Assembly: GCF_019749375.1 (NCBI RefSeq)
Contig: NZ_JACWFE010000006.1
Coordinates: 1 to 61,368 of the forward strand
Direction of reading: 5' to 3'
Source of the DNA: Bacillus sp. S/N-304-OC-R1
Lineage (GTDB): Bacteria > Bacillota > Bacilli > Bacillales > Cytobacillaceae
Length of the DNA: 61,368 bases
Of this stretch, positions 32,733 to 47,874 are shown piece after piece (the stretch's first letter is position 1; each line of letters opens with the position of its first letter). The translations under genes were made by a program, and so were the position numbers. Below the pieces are notes generated by a model. It was not told where the DNA came from. It saw only the letters and a list, made by a program, of their open reading frames with translations, and made no database searches.

Positions 32733-33920
32733 ATGGCTAAAGCTAAATTTGACCGTTCAAAACCCCATGTAAACATTGGTACAATCGGACACGTTGACCA
32801 TGGTAAAACTACTTTAACTGCTGCTATCACTACTGTTCTTGCAAAGAAAATGGGCGGTGAAGCAAAAGGTTACGACCAAATCGACAACGCTCCAGAAGAA
32901 AAAGAGCGTGGAATCACTATCTCAACTTCTCACGTTGAGTATGAAACTGAAAACCGTCACTATGCACACGTAGACTGCCCAGGACACGCTGACTACGTTA
33001 AGAACATGATCACTGGTGCTGCTCAAATGGACGGCGGTATCCTAGTAGTATCTGCTGCTGACGGCCCAATGCCACAAACTCGTGAGCACATCCTTCTTTC
33101 TCGTCAAGTAGGTGTACCTTACCTTGTTGTATTCATGAACAAGTGTGACATGGTAGACGACGAAGAGCTTCTTGAATTAGTAGAAATGGAAATTCGTGAT
33201 CTATTATCAGAATATGAATTCCCTGGCGATGACATTCCAGTTGTTAAAGGTTCTGCTCTTAAAGCTCTTGAAGGCGAACCAGAATGGGAAGAAAAAGTTC
33301 TTGAATTAATGGCTGCTGTTGATGAGTACGTTCCAAACCCAACTCGTGACACTGAAAAGCCATTCATGATGCCAGTTGAGGATGTATTCTCAATCACTGG
33401 TCGTGGAACAGTTGCTACTGGACGTGTTGAGCGTGGAGTAGTTAAAGTTGGGGACGTTGTTGAAATCACAGGTTTCACAGAAGAGCCAAAATCAACTACT
33501 GTTACTGGAGTTGAAATGTTCCGTAAATTACTAGACTATGCTGAAGCTGGAGACAATATCGGTGCTCTACTTCGTGGGGTAGCTCGTGAAGATATCCAAC
33601 GTGGTCAAGTACTTGCTAAGCCAGGTACTATTAAGCCACACACAAAGTTCAAAGCTGAAGTATACGTTCTATCTAAAGAAGAAGGTGGACGTCATACTCC
33701 ATTCTTCACTAACTACCGTCCTCAGTTCTACTTCCGTACAACTGACGTAACTGGTATTTGTAATCTTCCAGAAGGCGTAGAAATGGTTATGCCTGGAGAT
33801 AACATTGAAATGACTGTTGAGCTTATCGCTCCAATCGCTATCGAAGAAGGAACTAAGTTCTCAATTCGTGAAGGTGGCCGTACAGTAGGCGCTGGCGTTG
33901 TTGCTACAATCCAAGAGTAA
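32733..33920 (+). CDS. tuf: elongation factor Tu
   Basis: GTPase that delivers aminoacyl-tRNA. G1 GHVDHGKTT (about 18-26), G3 [10 protein letters not shown]4 NKCDMVDD, then domains II and III. 395 aa, standard. Ribosome site AAAGGAGG. Ends with a strong terminator, closing the str operon. Codon choice is biased to few synonyms, as expected for a highly expressed gene. Confidence 0.98.
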   Translation: MAKAKFDRSKPHVNIGTIGHVDHGKTTLTAAITTVLAKKMGGEAKGYDQIDNAPEEKERGITISTSHVEYETENRHYAHVDCPGHADYVKNMITGAAQMDGGILVVSAADGPMPQTREHILLSRQVGVPYLVVFMNKCDMVDDEELLELVEMEIRDLLSEYEFPGDDIPVVKGSALKALEGEPEWEEKVLELMAAVDEYVPNPTRDTEKPFMMPVEDVFSITGRGTVATGRVERGVVKVGDVVEITGFTEEPKSTTVTGVEMFRKLLDYAEAGDNIGALLRGVAREDIQRGQVLAKPGTIKPHTKFKAEVYVLSKEEGGRHTPFFTNYRPQFYFRTTDVTGICNLPEGVEMVMPGDNIEMTVELIAPIAIEEGTKFSIREGGRTVGAGVVATIQE

Positions 33921-33934
33921 TTATTAGTTAATAT

Positions 33935-33969
33935 AAACCAGATGGGTGACGATCCATCTGGTTTTATTT
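33935..33969 (+). terminator. terminator after tuf
   Basis: AAACCAGATGG/CCATCTGGTTT, 11 perfect pairs, with an 8-nt loop and a T-rich tail. Confidence 0.95.
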
Positions 33970-34153
33970 TTGAAAAAATTGACTAGTTTCTTCTATATTA
34001 ATAAATATGAAGCGACAAATATAAATGAAGAGCTTTTTAAGGTGTTCATCCATTATGAAATTTTTGGATTCTCTTACTCAAGCTTGAAAAAGAGATGAAA
34101 TGCCGATATAATTATACGAGTGTGATAGACATAAGAAATTACAGGATTTTATC

Positions 34154-34182
34154 TTGCAATTTACTTATGGTTTATGTATAAT
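34154..34182 (+). promoter_or_regulatory. promoter of the S10-spc-alpha superoperon
   Basis: TTGCAA at 34154-34159, 17-bp spacer, TATAAT at 34177-34182. The 180 bp between the tuf terminator and this promoter contain nothing else I recognise. Confidence 0.8.
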
Positions 34183-34189
34183 AGACAAT

Positions 34190-34622
<433 letters not shown>

Positions 34623-34662
34623 TGAAATAAATTAAACTTAACAATCAGGAGGTGTGACTGAA

Positions 34663-35289
34663 ATGACCAAAGGAATCTTAGGAAGAAAGATTGGTATGAC
34701 TCAAGTGTTTGCTGAAAACGGTATTCTTATCCCGGTAACAGTTGTTGAGGCAGCAGGTAACGTTGTTCTTCAAAAGAAATCAGTAGAAACTGATGGCTAC
34801 GAAGCAATCCAAATCGGATTCGAAGACAAACGTGAAAAGCTATCTAACAAGCCGGAAAAAGGCCATGTTGCAAAAGCTAACACTGCTCCTAAGCGCTTCG
34901 TTCGTGAATTACGCGGAGTTAATTTAGGAGAATATGAAGTTGGTCAAGAAGTCAAAGTTGATATTTTCGCAGCAGGTGAAACTGTTGATGTAACAGGAAT
35001 TTCAAAAGGTAAAGGTTTCCAAGGTGCTATTAAACGCCACGGACAATCTCGCGGACCAATGTCTCACGGTTCTCGTTACCACCGTCGTGTTGGTTCTATG
35101 GGTCCTGTTGCTCCAAACCGTGTATTCAAAGGTAAATTATTACCAGGACGCATGGGCGGAGAGCAAGTTACAGTTCAAAACCTTGAAATCGTAAAAGTTG
35201 ACGTTGAACGCAACCTTTTACTTATCAAAGGTAATGTACCTGGAGCTAAAAAAGCTTTATTAAAAATTAAAAGTGCGGTTAAAGCATAG
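34663..35289 (+). CDS. rplC: ribosomal protein L3
   Basis: Early-assembly 50S protein reaching the peptidyl-transferase centre; it also stimulates Mini-RNase III (mrnC, 14181-14600) in B. subtilis. ATG 34663 ([16 protein letters not shown]) follows AGGAGGTG; a GTG frame three codons upstream overlaps that site. Long loop [13 protein letters not shown] and [14 protein letters not shown] visible. 208 aa. Confidence 0.97.
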   Translation: MTKGILGRKIGMTQVFAENGILIPVTVVEAAGNVVLQKKSVETDGYEAIQIGFEDKREKLSNKPEKGHVAKANTAPKRFVRELRGVNLGEYEVGQEVKVDIFAAGETVDVTGISKGKGFQGAIKRHGQSRGPMSHGSRYHRRVGSMGPVAPNRVFKGKLLPGRMGGEQVTVQNLEIVKVDVERNLLLIKGNVPGAKKALLKIKSAVKA

Positions 35290-35316
35290 TAATAAGTCGG
35301 AAAGGAGGAAATAAGA

Positions 35317-35940
35317 ATGCCGAAAGTAGCATTATTTAACCAAGGCGGATCACAAGTTGGTGAAATCGAACTAAACGATTCAATCTTTGGTATCGAGCCT
35401 AATAACCATGTTCTATTTGAAGCGGTTGTTATGCAAAGAGCTTCTTTACGTCAAGGAACTCACAAAACAAAAATTCGTTCTGAAGTAGCAGGCGGCGGTC
35501 GCAAGCCATGGCGTCAAAAAGGCACAGGCCGTGCTCGTCAAGGTTCTATCCGTTCACCACAATGGCGTGGCGGTGGTACTGTATTTGGTCCTGTTCCACG
35601 TAGCTACAGCTACAAGTTACCTAAAAAGGTACGTCGCTTAGCGATCAAATCTGCTCTATCTTCTAAAGTGTTAGCAGAAAACATTCTAGTATTAGAAAGC
35701 CTAGCTTTCGAAACTCCAAAAACAAAAGACTTTAAGGGTGTATTAAAAGGTCTTTCTGTTGATTCTAAAGCATTAGTTGTAACAGCTGACTTAGATGAAA
35801 ATGTAGCATTATCTGCTCGTAACATCCCTGGAGTAACTGTTGTAACAGCTACAGGAATTAACGTTCTTGATGTTTTAAATCATGATAAATTAATCATGAC
35901 GAAAGCAGCGGTTGAAAAAGTAGAGGAGGTGCTTGCATAA
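35317..35940 (+). CDS. rplD: ribosomal protein L4
   Basis: Lines the exit tunnel. The tunnel loop [18 protein letters not shown] looks wild type, so no L4-type macrolide resistance is suggested. 207 aa. Ribosome site AAAGGAGG. Its stop overlaps the rplW start by one base. Confidence 0.97.
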   Translation: MPKVALFNQGGSQVGEIELNDSIFGIEPNNHVLFEAVVMQRASLRQGTHKTKIRSEVAGGGRKPWRQKGTGRARQGSIRSPQWRGGGTVFGPVPRSYSYKLPKKVRRLAIKSALSSKVLAENILVLESLAFETPKTKDFKGVLKGLSVDSKALVVTADLDENVALSARNIPGVTVVTATGINVLDVLNHDKLIMTKAAVEKVEEVLA

Positions 35941-36224
35941 TGGATGCACGCGATATCATTAAGCGCCCCGTAATTACTGAAGCTTCTTCTGATATAATGG
36001 CCGATAAAAAATATACATTTGAAGTTGACGTTAAAGCTAACAAAACTCAAATCAAAGATGCTGTAGAAGAAATTTTCGGCGTTAAAGTTGAGAAAGTTAA
36101 CGTTATGAACTACAAAGGTAAATTCAAGCGTATGGGACGTTTCGGCGGTTACACTAACAAGCGTCGCAAAGCAATCGTTAAATTAACAGCAGACAGCAAA
36201 GAAATCGAATTCTTTGAAGTTTAA
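35940..36224 (+). CDS. rplW: ribosomal protein L23
   Basis: Sits at the tunnel exit and docks trigger factor and SRP. 94 aa; [20 protein letters not shown], with C-terminal rRNA-binding [22 protein letters not shown]. Its ribosome site GAGGAGGTG lies in the end of rplD, and the two genes overlap at TAATG, so translation is coupled. Confidence 0.97.
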   Translation: MDARDIIKRPVITEASSDIMADKKYTFEVDVKANKTQIKDAVEEIFGVKVEKVNVMNYKGKFKRMGRFGGYTNKRRKAIVKLTADSKEIEFFEV

Positions 36225-36249
36225 TAATAATTGAAGAGGAGGGAATAAA

Positions 36250-37080
36250 ATGGCGATTAAAAAGTACAAACCTACCTCTAATGGTCGTCGCGGAATGACA
36301 GGGTTCACTTTCGAGGAAATCACTACTGATAGACCGGAAAAGTCACTCTTAGCTCCATTGAATAAAAAAGCAGGCCGCAACAACCAAGGTAAGATAACTG
36401 TTCGTCATCAAGCCGGCGGTCATAAACGCCAGTATCGTATTATTGATTTTAAACGTAACAAAGATGGCATTCCAGGACGCGTTGCTACGATCGAGTACGA
36501 TCCAAACCGTTCATCACGAATTGCTTTAATTAATTATGTAGATGGTGAAAAGCGCTACATCATTGCTCCTAAAAACCTAGAAGTAGGTATGGAAGTAATG
36601 TCTGGTCCTGAAGCAGATATTAAAGTAGGTAACGCTCTGCCATTATCAAACATGCCAATGGGTACTGTTATTCACAATATTGAATTAAAACCTGGTAAAG
36701 GTGGACAATTAGTTCGTTCTGCAGGTACTTCTGCACAGGTTCTTGGTAAAGAAGGCAAATATGTGCTTGTACGCTTAAACTCTGGCGAAGTACGTATGAT
36801 CCTTGCTGCATGCCGTGCGACTGTAGGTCAAGTAGGTAATGAACAACACGAACTTATTAACATCGGTAAAGCAGGACGTTCCCGCTGGTTAGGTAAGCGC
36901 CCAACTGTTCGTGGATCTGTAATGAACCCTAACGATCACCCACACGGTGGTGGTGAAGGACGTTCACCAATCGGACGTAAGTCTCCAATGACTCCTTGGG
37001 GCAAACCAACACTTGGTTTCAAAACACGCAAAAAATCAAACAAGTCGGATAAGTTTATTGTTCGTCGTCGTAAAAAATAA
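36250..37080 (+). CDS. rplB: ribosomal protein L2
   Basis: Core 50S protein near the peptidyl-transferase centre. C-terminal signature [14 protein letters not shown] with the conserved histidines, and a basic tail ending RRRKK. 276 aa, standard. Ribosome site GAGGAGGG. Confidence 0.98.
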   Translation: MAIKKYKPTSNGRRGMTGFTFEEITTDRPEKSLLAPLNKKAGRNNQGKITVRHQAGGHKRQYRIIDFKRNKDGIPGRVATIEYDPNRSSRIALINYVDGEKRYIIAPKNLEVGMEVMSGPEADIKVGNALPLSNMPMGTVIHNIELKPGKGGQLVRSAGTSAQVLGKEGKYVLVRLNSGEVRMILAACRATVGQVGNEQHELINIGKAGRSRWLGKRPTVRGSVMNPNDHPHGGGEGRSPIGRKSPMTPWGKPTLGFKTRKKSNKSDKFIVRRRKK

Positions 37081-37090
37081 CGGGGTTGTC

Positions 37091-37115
37091 CTACGGTTCA
37101 TGTGTAGAACCGTAG
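37091..37115 (+). other. perfect hairpin between rplB and rpsS
   Basis: CTACGGTTC pairs fully with GAACCGTAG around the 7-nt loop ATGTGTA. No T-run, so not an intrinsic terminator. It lies 25 bp before the rpsS start, just upstream of the ribosome site AAGGGAGG. It may be an RNA stability or processing element. Confidence 0.6.
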
Positions 37116-37140
37116 ATCAATCACGAAGGGAGGTTCACTC

Positions 37141-37419
37141 ATGGGTCGCAGCTTAAAAAAAGGGCCTTTTGTTGATGATCATTTAATGGCAAAGATCGAA
37201 AAGCTAAATGAAACTGATGGCAAACAAGTTATCAAAACTTGGTCACGCCGTTCTACGATCTTCCCACAATTCCTAGGACACACAATTGCAGTTTACGATG
37301 GTCGTAAACACGTTCCTGTATATGTCACTGAAGACATGGTAGGCCACAAGCTTGGAGAATTCGCTCCAACACGTGCTTACAAAGGGCATGGCAATGATGA
37401 TAAGAAAACAAGACGTTAA
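37141..37419 (+). CDS. rpsS: ribosomal protein S19
   Basis: 30S head protein contacting L5 across the subunit bridge. Begins [16 protein letters not shown]; signature [11 protein letters not shown]. 92 aa, standard. rplV follows after 18 bp. Confidence 0.98.
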   Translation: MGRSLKKGPFVDDHLMAKIEKLNETDGKQVIKTWSRRSTIFPQFLGHTIAVYDGRKHVPVYVTEDMVGHKLGEFAPTRAYKGHGNDDKKTRR

Positions 37420-37422
37420 TGA

Positions 37423-39065
<1,643 letters not shown>

Positions 39066-39086
39066 AATTGAGAGGAGGTTCGCACA

Positions 39087-39350
39087 ATGAGTGAACGCAA
39101 CCAACGCAAAGTTTACACTGGGCGTGTTGTTTCTGACAAAATGGATAAGACCGTGACTGTCCTAGTTGAAACATACAAAAAGCACCCTTTATATGGTAAA
39201 CGCGTTAAGTACTCTAAAAAATTCAAAGCTCATGATGAGCAAAATGTAGCGAAAACTGGCGATATCGTACGTATTATGGAAACTCGCCCACTTTCAGCTA
39301 CAAAACGTTTCCGTCTTGTAGAAGTAGTAGAAAAAGCAGTTATTATCTAA
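39087..39350 (+). CDS. rpsQ: ribosomal protein S17
   Basis: Primary 16S rRNA-binding OB-fold protein. Begins [25 protein letters not shown]; 87 aa, standard. Ribosome site GAGAGGAGG. Confidence 0.97.
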   Translation: MSERNQRKVYTGRVVSDKMDKTVTVLVETYKKHPLYGKRVKYSKKFKAHDEQNVAKTGDIVRIMETRPLSATKRFRLVEVVEKAVII

Positions 39351-39353
39351 TTG

Positions 39354-39376
39354 TTCGGAAAGAGTTTAATTCCGAA
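39354..39376 (+). other. hairpin before rplN
   Basis: TTCGGAA (39354-39360) pairs perfectly with TTCCGAA (39370-39376) around nine nt. Its 3' arm overlaps the first bases of the ribosome site region GAAGGGAGG, so folding may modulate rplN initiation. No T-run. Confidence 0.5.
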
Positions 39377-39390
39377 GGGAGGTTACACAC

Positions 39391-39759
39391 ATGATTCAAC
39401 AAGAATCACGTTTGAAAGTTGCTGACAACTCTGGTGCTCGTGAAGTACTTACAATTAAAGTTCTTGGTGGCACTGGCCGCAAATACGCTAACATTGGTGA
39501 CATTATCGTTTGTACAGTGAAACAAGCAACACCAGGTGGCGTTGTTAAAAAAGGTGATGTTGTTAAAGCAGTAGTTGTTCGGACAAAGAGCGGTGTACGC
39601 CGTAATGACGGTACTTACATTCGTTTTGATGAAAACGCATGTGTAATTATTCGTGACGATAAGGGTCCTCGTGGTACTCGTATCTTCGGACCTGTTGCTC
39701 GTGAACTACGCGACAGCAACTTCATGAAAATTATTTCTTTAGCTCCAGAAGTTCTATAA
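39391..39759 (+). CDS. rplN: ribosomal protein L14
   Basis: 50S protein at the subunit interface and target of the silencing factor RsfS. Begins [19 protein letters not shown]; 122 aa, standard. Confidence 0.98.
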   Translation: MIQQESRLKVADNSGAREVLTIKVLGGTGRKYANIGDIIVCTVKQATPGGVVKKGDVVKAVVVRTKSGVRRNDGTYIRFDENACVIIRDDKGPRGTRIFGPVARELRDSNFMKIISLAPEVL

Positions 39760-39794
39760 TCCAAATTAAATTGCCTTTAAGGAGGTGCTTACTG

Positions 39795-40106
39795 ATGCAT
39801 GTAAAAAAAGGTGACAAAGTTATGGTCATCTCTGGTAAGGATAAAGGCAAAACAGGAATCATTCTTGCAGCTTTCCCTAAACAAGACCGTGTTCTTGTAG
39901 AAGGTGTAAACATTGTTAAGAAACATTCCAAGCCTTCCCAAGTGAATCCGCAAGGCGGAATCATTAGCCAAGAGGCTCCAATTCATGTATCAAACGTTAT
40001 GCCTGTTGACCCTAAGTCAGGCAACCCAACACGGGTAGGCTATAAAACGGTTGATGGCAAAAAAGTACGTGTTGCAAAAAAATCCGGTGAAGTTCTAGAT
40101 AAATAG
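39795..40106 (+). CDS. rplX: ribosomal protein L24
   Basis: Assembly-initiating 50S protein with an N-terminal KOW motif ([17 protein letters not shown]). ATG 39795 ([10 protein letters not shown]) behind AAGGAGGTG gives 103 aa; the upstream start at 39771 precedes that site. Confidence 0.97.
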   Translation: MHVKKGDKVMVISGKDKGKTGIILAAFPKQDRVLVEGVNIVKKHSKPSQVNPQGGIISQEAPIHVSNVMPVDPKSGNPTRVGYKTVDGKKVRVAKKSGEVLDK

Positions 40107-40132
40107 TTAATTAAAGAAGGGAGGTACAATGA

Positions 40133-40672
40133 ATGAACCGCCTAAAAGAAAAGTATACAAAAGAAATCACTCCTGCTCTTATGAGCAAGTTTAACTATAA
40201 ATCAATTATGCAGGTGCCTGCTATTGATAAAATCGTAATCAACATGGGTGTTGGTGATGCTGTTCAAAACGCTAAAGCATTAGATAATGCGGTTGAAGAG
40301 TTAGCATTAATCGCTGGTCAAAAGCCAGTTGTAACTCGTGCGAAAAACTCTATCGCTGGTTTCCGTCTTCGTGAAGGTATGCCTATCGGCGCTAAAGTTA
40401 CTCTACGTGGAGCGCGTATGTATGAGTTCTTCGATAAGTTAGTCTCTGTATCACTTCCACGTGTACGTGACTTCCGTGGTATTTCTAAGAAATCTTTTGA
40501 CGGACGCGGTAACTACACTTTAGGTGTAAAAGAGCAGTTAATCTTCCCTGAAATTGATTACGATAAAGTAAACAAAGTTCGTGGTATGGATATCGTTATC
40601 GTAACTACAGCTAATACTGATGAAGAGGCTCGTGAACTTTTAACTCAATTTGGAATGCCGTTCCAAAAGTAA
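40133..40672 (+). CDS. rplE: ribosomal protein L5
   Basis: Binds 5S rRNA in the central protuberance. Begins [17 protein letters not shown]; 179 aa, standard. Ribosome site AAGGGAGG. It completes a 5S particle with L18, encoded at 41916. Confidence 0.98.
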   Translation: MNRLKEKYTKEITPALMSKFNYKSIMQVPAIDKIVINMGVGDAVQNAKALDNAVEELALIAGQKPVVTRAKNSIAGFRLREGMPIGAKVTLRGARMYEFFDKLVSVSLPRVRDFRGISKKSFDGRGNYTLGVKEQLIFPEIDYDKVNKVRGMDIVIVTTANTDEEARELLTQFGMPFQK

Positions 40673-40679
40673 TCGCTAA

Positions 40680-40883
<204 letters not shown>

Positions 40884-40913
40884 ACCTAAAGGTTTAGGAA
40901 GGAGGTAAAAACA

Positions 40914-41312
40914 ATGGTCATGACAGATCCAATTGCAGATTTGCTAACTCGCATCCGTAATGCGAACATGGTACGTCACGAAAAATTAGAAGTTCCTGCT
41001 TCTAATATTAAGAAGGAAATCGCTGATATCCTAAAGCGTGAAGGATTCGTACGCGATGTTGAGCTTATTGAAGACAACAAACAAGGGATCATCCGCATTT
41101 TCTTAAAATACGGTTCTAACAACGAACGTGTAATCACTGGTCTAAAGCGCATCAGCAAACCAGGACTTCGTGTTTATGCAAAAGCAGACGAAGTTCCACG
41201 TGTACTTAACGGCCTTGGAATTGCATTAGTTTCTACTTCTCAAGGAGTTCTTACTGATAAAGAAGCTCGCGCAAAACAAGTTGGCGGAGAAGTTTTAGCA
41301 TACGTTTGGTAA
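40914..41312 (+). CDS. rpsH: ribosomal protein S8
   Basis: Central-domain 30S protein. [19 protein letters not shown], 132 aa, standard; C-terminal [15 protein letters not shown] signature. Ribosome site AAGGAGGT fits the ATG at 40914 rather than the second Met. Confidence 0.97.
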   Translation: MVMTDPIADLLTRIRNANMVRHEKLEVPASNIKKEIADILKREGFVRDVELIEDNKQGIIRIFLKYGSNNERVITGLKRISKPGLRVYAKADEVPRVLNGLGIALVSTSQGVLTDKEARAKQVGGEVLAYVW

Positions 41313-41343
41313 TAGAGTTTCTTAATGAATGGAGGTGCAACAA

Positions 41344-41883
41344 ATGTCTCGTATAGGTAAAAAACCAATCGAAGTTCCAACTGGTGTTACAATCACAGTT
41401 GATAGCAAGAACACGGTTACAGTAAAGGGTCCTAAAGGTGAACTTACTCGTTCATTCAGCCCTGATATGGTTATTCAACAAGAAGAGAACGTATTAACTG
41501 TTTCTCGTCCATCTGAATCAAAAGCACATCGTACTATTCACGGTACAACTCGTGCTTTACTTTCTAACATGGTTGAAGGTGTATCTAAAGGCTTTGAAAA
41601 AGGTCTTGAGCTAATCGGGGTCGGATACCGTGCTCAAAAACAAGGTACTAAACTTGTACTTAACGTAGGATACTCTCATCCTGTAGAAATCACACCTGAA
41701 GCTGGTGTTGAAGTAGAAGTTCCTTCTAACACAAAGATCATCGTAAGAGGAATCAGCAAAGAGCGCGTAGGTGCTTTAGCTGCTAACATTCGTGATGTTC
41801 GTCCTCCAGAGCCTTACAAAGGAAAAGGTATCCGTTATGAAGGCGAATATGTGCGTCGTAAAGAAGGTAAAACTGGTAAGTAA
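41344..41883 (+). CDS. rplF: ribosomal protein L6
   Basis: 50S protein near the sarcin-ricin loop, made of two related domains. ATG 41344 ([17 protein letters not shown]) behind TGGAGGTG gives 179 aa; an upstream in-frame start is before that site. Signature [14 protein letters not shown] intact. Confidence 0.97.
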   Translation: MSRIGKKPIEVPTGVTITVDSKNTVTVKGPKGELTRSFSPDMVIQQEENVLTVSRPSESKAHRTIHGTTRALLSNMVEGVSKGFEKGLELIGVGYRAQKQGTKLVLNVGYSHPVEITPEAGVEVEVPSNTKIIVRGISKERVGALAANIRDVRPPEPYKGKGIRYEGEYVRRKEGKTGK

Positions 41884-41915
41884 TGCCGCATAGGTAAACG
41901 AAAGGAGTGACTGAA

Positions 41916-42278
41916 ATGATTACGAAGGCTGACAAAAATGCAGTTCGTAAGAAAAGACATGGCCGTGTACGTGCTAAGCTTTCTGGAACTCAAGCTCGTC
42001 CTCGTTTAAACGTGTTCCGCTCTAATAAGCATATTTATGCTCAATTAGTTGACGATGTAAAAGGAGTTACTATTGCAAGTGCTTCTACATTAGATAAAGA
42101 AATTAATCTAGAATCTACAAGCAACGTTGATGCAGCAATTAAGGTCGGAGAATTAGTTGCAAAGCGTGCGACTGAAAAAGGAATCAAAGCTGTCGTATTT
42201 GACCGTGGAGGTTACCTCTATCATGGCCGCGTTAAAGCATTAGCTGATGCTGCTCGCGAAAACGGACTAGAATTTTAA
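41916..42278 (+). CDS. rplR: ribosomal protein L18
   Basis: 5S rRNA-binding protein. ATG 41916 ([19 protein letters not shown]) behind AAAGGAGTGA gives 120 aa, standard; basic N-terminus binds 5S rRNA. The start at 41907 lies within the ribosome site. Confidence 0.97.
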   Translation: MITKADKNAVRKKRHGRVRAKLSGTQARPRLNVFRSNKHIYAQLVDDVKGVTIASASTLDKEINLESTSNVDAAIKVGELVAKRATEKGIKAVVFDRGGYLYHGRVKALADAARENGLEF

Positions 42279-42281
42279 TAG

Positions 42282-42803
<522 letters not shown>

Positions 42804-42816
42804 GGAGGGAAATCAA

Positions 42817-42999
42817 ATGGCGAATAAACTAGAAATTACCCTCACTCGCAGCGTGATTGGCCGCCCTGGGGACCAACGCGAAACAGTTAAAGCTCTTGGC
42901 TTACGTAAAATGCACCAAACAGTTGAGCATCAAGATAATCCTGCTATTCGCGGAATGATCAATAAAGTTGCTCACCTTGTTACGGTAAAAGAAAAATAA
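42817..42999 (+). CDS. rpmD: ribosomal protein L30
   Basis: Small 50S protein, 60 aa; [20 protein letters not shown]. Ribosome site AAGGAGGG, 13 bp after rpsE. One residue longer than in B. subtilis. Confidence 0.97.
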   Translation: MANKLEITLTRSVIGRPGDQRETVKALGLRKMHQTVEHQDNPAIRGMINKVAHLVTVKEK

Positions 43000-43033
43000 T
43001 ATCCACTCTTCTACAAAATAAGGAGGTGCCAAC

Positions 43034-43474
43034 ATGAAACTTCATGAATTAAAGCCTGCAGAAGGTTCACGCGGGGAACGTAAACGCAAAGGACGCGGTA
43101 TCGGATCTGGTAACGGTAAAACTGCTGGTAAAGGTCATAAAGGTCAAAATGCTCGTTCTGGCGGCGGTGTACGCCCTGGATTCGAGGGTGGTCAAACACC
43201 TTTATTCCGTCGTTTACCAAAGCGTGGTTTCACAAACATTAACCGCAAAGAATATGCGGTAGTGAACCTTGATGCTCTAAATCGTTTTGAAGAAGGAACA
43301 GAAGTAACTCCTGAACTTCTTATCGAAACTGGTGTAGTAAGCAATGAAAAAGCAGGAATCAAAATTCTTGCAAATGGCAAAGTTGAGAAAAAGCTTACTG
43401 TTAAAGCTCATAAATTCTCCTCTGCTGCAAAGGAAGCGATTGAAGCTGCCGGCGGTCAAACTGAGGTGATTTAA
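43034..43474 (+). CDS. rplO: ribosomal protein L15
   Basis: 50S assembly protein with a Gly/Arg/Lys-rich N-terminus ([20 protein letters not shown]). 146 aa, standard. Ribosome site AAGGAGGTG. Its TAA overlaps the first base of secY. Confidence 0.98.
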   Translation: MKLHELKPAEGSRGERKRKGRGIGSGNGKTAGKGHKGQNARSGGGVRPGFEGGQTPLFRRLPKRGFTNINRKEYAVVNLDALNRFEEGTEVTPELLIETGVVSNEKAGIKILANGKVEKKLTVKAHKFSSAAKEAIEAAGGQTEVI

Positions 43475-44769
43475 TGTTTCAGACAATCTCCAATTTTATG
43501 CGCGTGGGTGATATAAGAAGAAAAATCATATTCACCCTTTTAATGCTGATTGTATTCCGTATTGGAACATTTATACCTGTTCCAGGCGTGAATGCAGATC
43601 TTTTAAAAGCTCAGGATGAATTTAATGTATTTGGTCTTTTAAATACATTTGGGGGCGGAGCACTACGTAATTTCTCCATACTTGCAATGGGAATCATGCC
43701 GTATATCACGGCATCCATTATCATTCAGTTACTTCAAATGGACGTTGTTCCAAAGTTTACTGAGTGGTCTAAGCAAGGGGAAGTAGGACGCCGTAAGTTA
43801 GCTCAGTTTACCCGCTATTTTACAATCGTGCTTGGTTTCATCCAAGCTTTCGGTATGTCATACGGATTTAACAATATGGCAAACGGGCAGCTTATCAAAA
43901 ATCCAGGGATCGGAAGTTATCTTCTGATTGCAACTGTTTTAACGGCTGGTACTGCATTTTTAATGTGGTTAGGTGAGCAAATTACTTCTAAAGGTGTTGG
44001 GAATGGAATCTCAATTATCATCTTTGCTGGTATCGTAGCCGGTATTCCGTCAACGATTAACCAAATCTACGCTCAGCAGTTCGAGAATCCAGGCGAACAG
44101 CTATTCCTTAATATCGTTAAAGTAGTATTAATTCTTGTTGCAATTATTGCTATCGTTGTAGGTACTATTTTTATTCAGCAGGCTTTAAGGAAAATTCCGA
44201 TTCAGTATGCGAAAAGAATGGTAGCAGGCAAAAGCCCTGTTGGGGGTCAATCCTCACACCTACCTTTAAAAGTAAACGCAGCTGGTGTTATTCCAGTTAT
44301 CTTTGCAGTTTCTTTTATCGTTACTCCTAGAACGATTGCTTCGTTCTTTCAGCAAAGCGATGTAACACTCTGGATCCAAAGAGTATTTGATTACTCACAT
44401 CCAATCGGTATGGTGGTTTACGCTACACTGATTATTGCTTTTACGTATTTTTACGCTTTCATTCAAGTGAATCCTGAACAGGTTTCTGATAACTTGAAGA
44501 AGCAAGGCGGATATATTCCTGGTATTCGTCCAGGTAAAAATACTCAAGAGTATTTGACTCGTGTTCTTTATCGTTTAACATTCGTTGGTGCTCTATTCCT
44601 GACAGCTATTGCGATCTTGCCGGTTATATTTATTAATGTGGCTGGACTGCCGCAATCAGCTCAGATCGGAGGAACAAGCTTACTAATTGTTATTGGTGTT
44701 GCACTAGAAACAATGAAACAGCTTGAGGCTCAGCTTGTTAAACGTCACTATAAAGGTTTTATTAAATAA
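43474..44769 (+). CDS. secY: SecY, protein translocase channel
   Basis: Main membrane subunit of SecYEG (SecE is at 16975-17157). About ten membrane spans; plug and pore region near [20 protein letters not shown] and the cytoplasmic loops with [14 protein letters not shown] and [11 protein letters not shown]. 431 aa, standard. Start overlaps the rplO stop (TAATG), so translation is coupled; ribosome site GAGGTGA is in the end of rplO. Confidence 0.98.
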   Translation: MFQTISNFMRVGDIRRKIIFTLLMLIVFRIGTFIPVPGVNADLLKAQDEFNVFGLLNTFGGGALRNFSILAMGIMPYITASIIIQLLQMDVVPKFTEWSKQGEVGRRKLAQFTRYFTIVLGFIQAFGMSYGFNNMANGQLIKNPGIGSYLLIATVLTAGTAFLMWLGEQITSKGVGNGISIIIFAGIVAGIPSTINQIYAQQFENPGEQLFLNIVKVVLILVAIIAIVVGTIFIQQALRKIPIQYAKRMVAGKSPVGGQSSHLPLKVNAAGVIPVIFAVSFIVTPRTIASFFQQSDVTLWIQRVFDYSHPIGMVVYATLIIAFTYFYAFIQVNPEQVSDNLKKQGGYIPGIRPGKNTQEYLTRVLYRLTFVGALFLTAIAILPVIFINVAGLPQSAQIGGTSLLIVIGVALETMKQLEAQLVKRHYKGFIK

Positions 44770-44781
44770 TTTGGTTTTTAG

Positions 44782-45479
<698 letters not shown>

Positions 45480-45480
<1 letters not shown>

Positions 45481-46226
45481 TGATCATTTGCAAAACACCG
45501 CGTGAAATTGAAATCATGCGTCAAGCTGGAAAAATCGTAGCACTAACTCATGAAGAACTGAAGAAACATATTGCTCCTGGCATTACAACTTTAGAGTTGG
45601 ACGAAATTGCGGAAAAGTTTATTAAAAAACATGATGCAATTCCATCATTTAAAGGTTATAATGGCTTTCGCGGCAGCATTTGTGCTTCAGTTAACAATGA
45701 GCTTGTCCATGGCATTCCTAGTAATCGGGTATTAAAGAATGGCGATATTATAAGCGTTGATATCGGTGCTAAATATAACGGTTATCATGGTGATTCTGCT
45801 TGGACGTATCCTGTTGGTTCCATTGATAAGGAAACTCAAGTTCTCCTTGATATAACAGAGGAATCACTGTACAAGGGCCTAATGGAAGCAAAACCAGGTG
45901 TGCGTCTATCGAACATCTCACATGCAATTCAAACGTATGCGGAGTCATTTGGTTTTTCCATTGTACGCGAGTATGTGGGTCATGGAATCGGGCAAGACTT
46001 ACATGAGGATCCGCAAATTCCTCATTATGGTCCCCCAGACAAAGGCCCGCTGTTAAAGCCGGGTATGGTTCTTTGTATTGAACCAATGGTGAATGCAGGA
46101 AGCCGATATGTGAAAACGTTAGAAGATAATTGGACAGTTGTAACTGTTGACGGAAAAATGTGTGCCCACTTTGAGCATACAATTGCCATCACAGAAACAG
46201 GATATGAGATTTTAACAAAGCTTTAA
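45480..46226 (+). CDS. map: methionine aminopeptidase, type I
   Basis: Removes N-terminal Met from new proteins. Metal ligands are visible in [15 protein letters not shown] (Asp pair), [18 protein letters not shown] (His) and the Glu residues of LCIEPMVN and HFEHTIAIT. 248 aa. It starts at the overlapping TAATG after adk. Co-located with secY and ribosomal genes as usual. Confidence 0.97.
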
Positions 46227-46537
46227 TTTGCTTTTTTCTCACTGTTGATACGATCTGTTCTACTTTTATGTCAAACAGTATTGGTTCTATGCGGACTTGA
46301 TGCTTTCAATGTGATATAATAATAAGGTTGTTGTATGGCCGTTTTATTTTTTTGTCTTATGGCAATTCCTGATCATTTGGCTTAAGAGTAAACCAGACTG
46401 CATCTGTAAATCACTGACAATGCATCCCAGAAGTTCAGGAAGATTACAAGAATCCGGTTGTGTTGCTATGGAAACACTTTGCTTTTAGGAAGTAAAATAA
46501 TGAATTCGTATATGAAATGAAAAGGGGGACACGTTCG
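46227..46537 (+). other. 311-bp gap between map and infA
   Basis: No credible gene. A TATAAT at 46315-46320 could be a -10, but no -35 fits at 16-18 bp. In B. subtilis a small KOW-domain gene sits here, as I recall; I could not find such a frame. A long leader for infA is possible. Confidence 0.4.
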
Positions 46538-46905
<368 letters not shown>

Positions 46906-46926
46906 TAACAAGGAGGTGCGCAAAGA

Positions 46927-47292
46927 ATGGCACGTATTGCTGGTGTAGATATTCCACGTGAAAAACGTGTAGTTATCTCTTTAACTTACATCTATGGAAT
47001 CGGTAAAGAAACTGCTAAGAAAGTTCTAGCAGAAGCTGGTGTTTCAGAAGATACTCGTGTTCGTGATTTAACTGAAGACGAATTAAATAAAATCCGTGAA
47101 GTAATCGACAAATTAAAAGTTGAAGGTGACCTTCGTCGTGAAATTTCACTTAACATCAAACGTTTAATGGAAATCGGTTGCTACCGCGGTCTTCGTCACC
47201 GTCGTGGTTTACCTGTTCGTGGTCAAAATACTAAGAATAATGCTCGTACACGCAAAGGTCCTCGTAAGACTGTAGCGAACAAGAAGAAATAA
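46927..47292 (+). CDS. rpsM: ribosomal protein S13
   Basis: 30S head protein making bridges to L5. [21 protein letters not shown] with helix-two-turn-helix; C-terminal basic tail with [19 protein letters not shown]. 121 aa, standard. Confidence 0.98.
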   Translation: MARIAGVDIPREKRVVISLTYIYGIGKETAKKVLAEAGVSEDTRVRDLTEDELNKIREVIDKLKVEGDLRREISLNIKRLMEIGCYRGLRHRRGLPVRGQNTKNNARTRKGPRKTVANKKK

Positions 47293-47313
47293 TCAGTAAA
47301 GGAGGTACTTTAA

Positions 47314-47703
<390 letters not shown>

Positions 47704-47825
47704 TTTTTCTGTATAAAATCTGTATCCTTGTCTATAATGGGATATGATGGAAAATTTTCTTGCTTTTATACAGAATTTTATTCAAGTTGTTGTGCGCAAA
47801 ACGGGAACGTATACATGGGGAATTT

Positions 47826-47841
47826 CGGTTATTTTTAACCG
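47826..47841 (+). other. hairpin before rpoA
   Basis: CGGTTA/TAACCG with a TTTT loop in the 171-bp rpsK-rpoA gap. A TATAAT at 47733-47738 in the same gap lacks a good -35. No clear function. Confidence 0.4.
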
Positions 47842-47874
47842 GGGTTTCGACGTTTTGAAGGAGGGTGTATTTTC

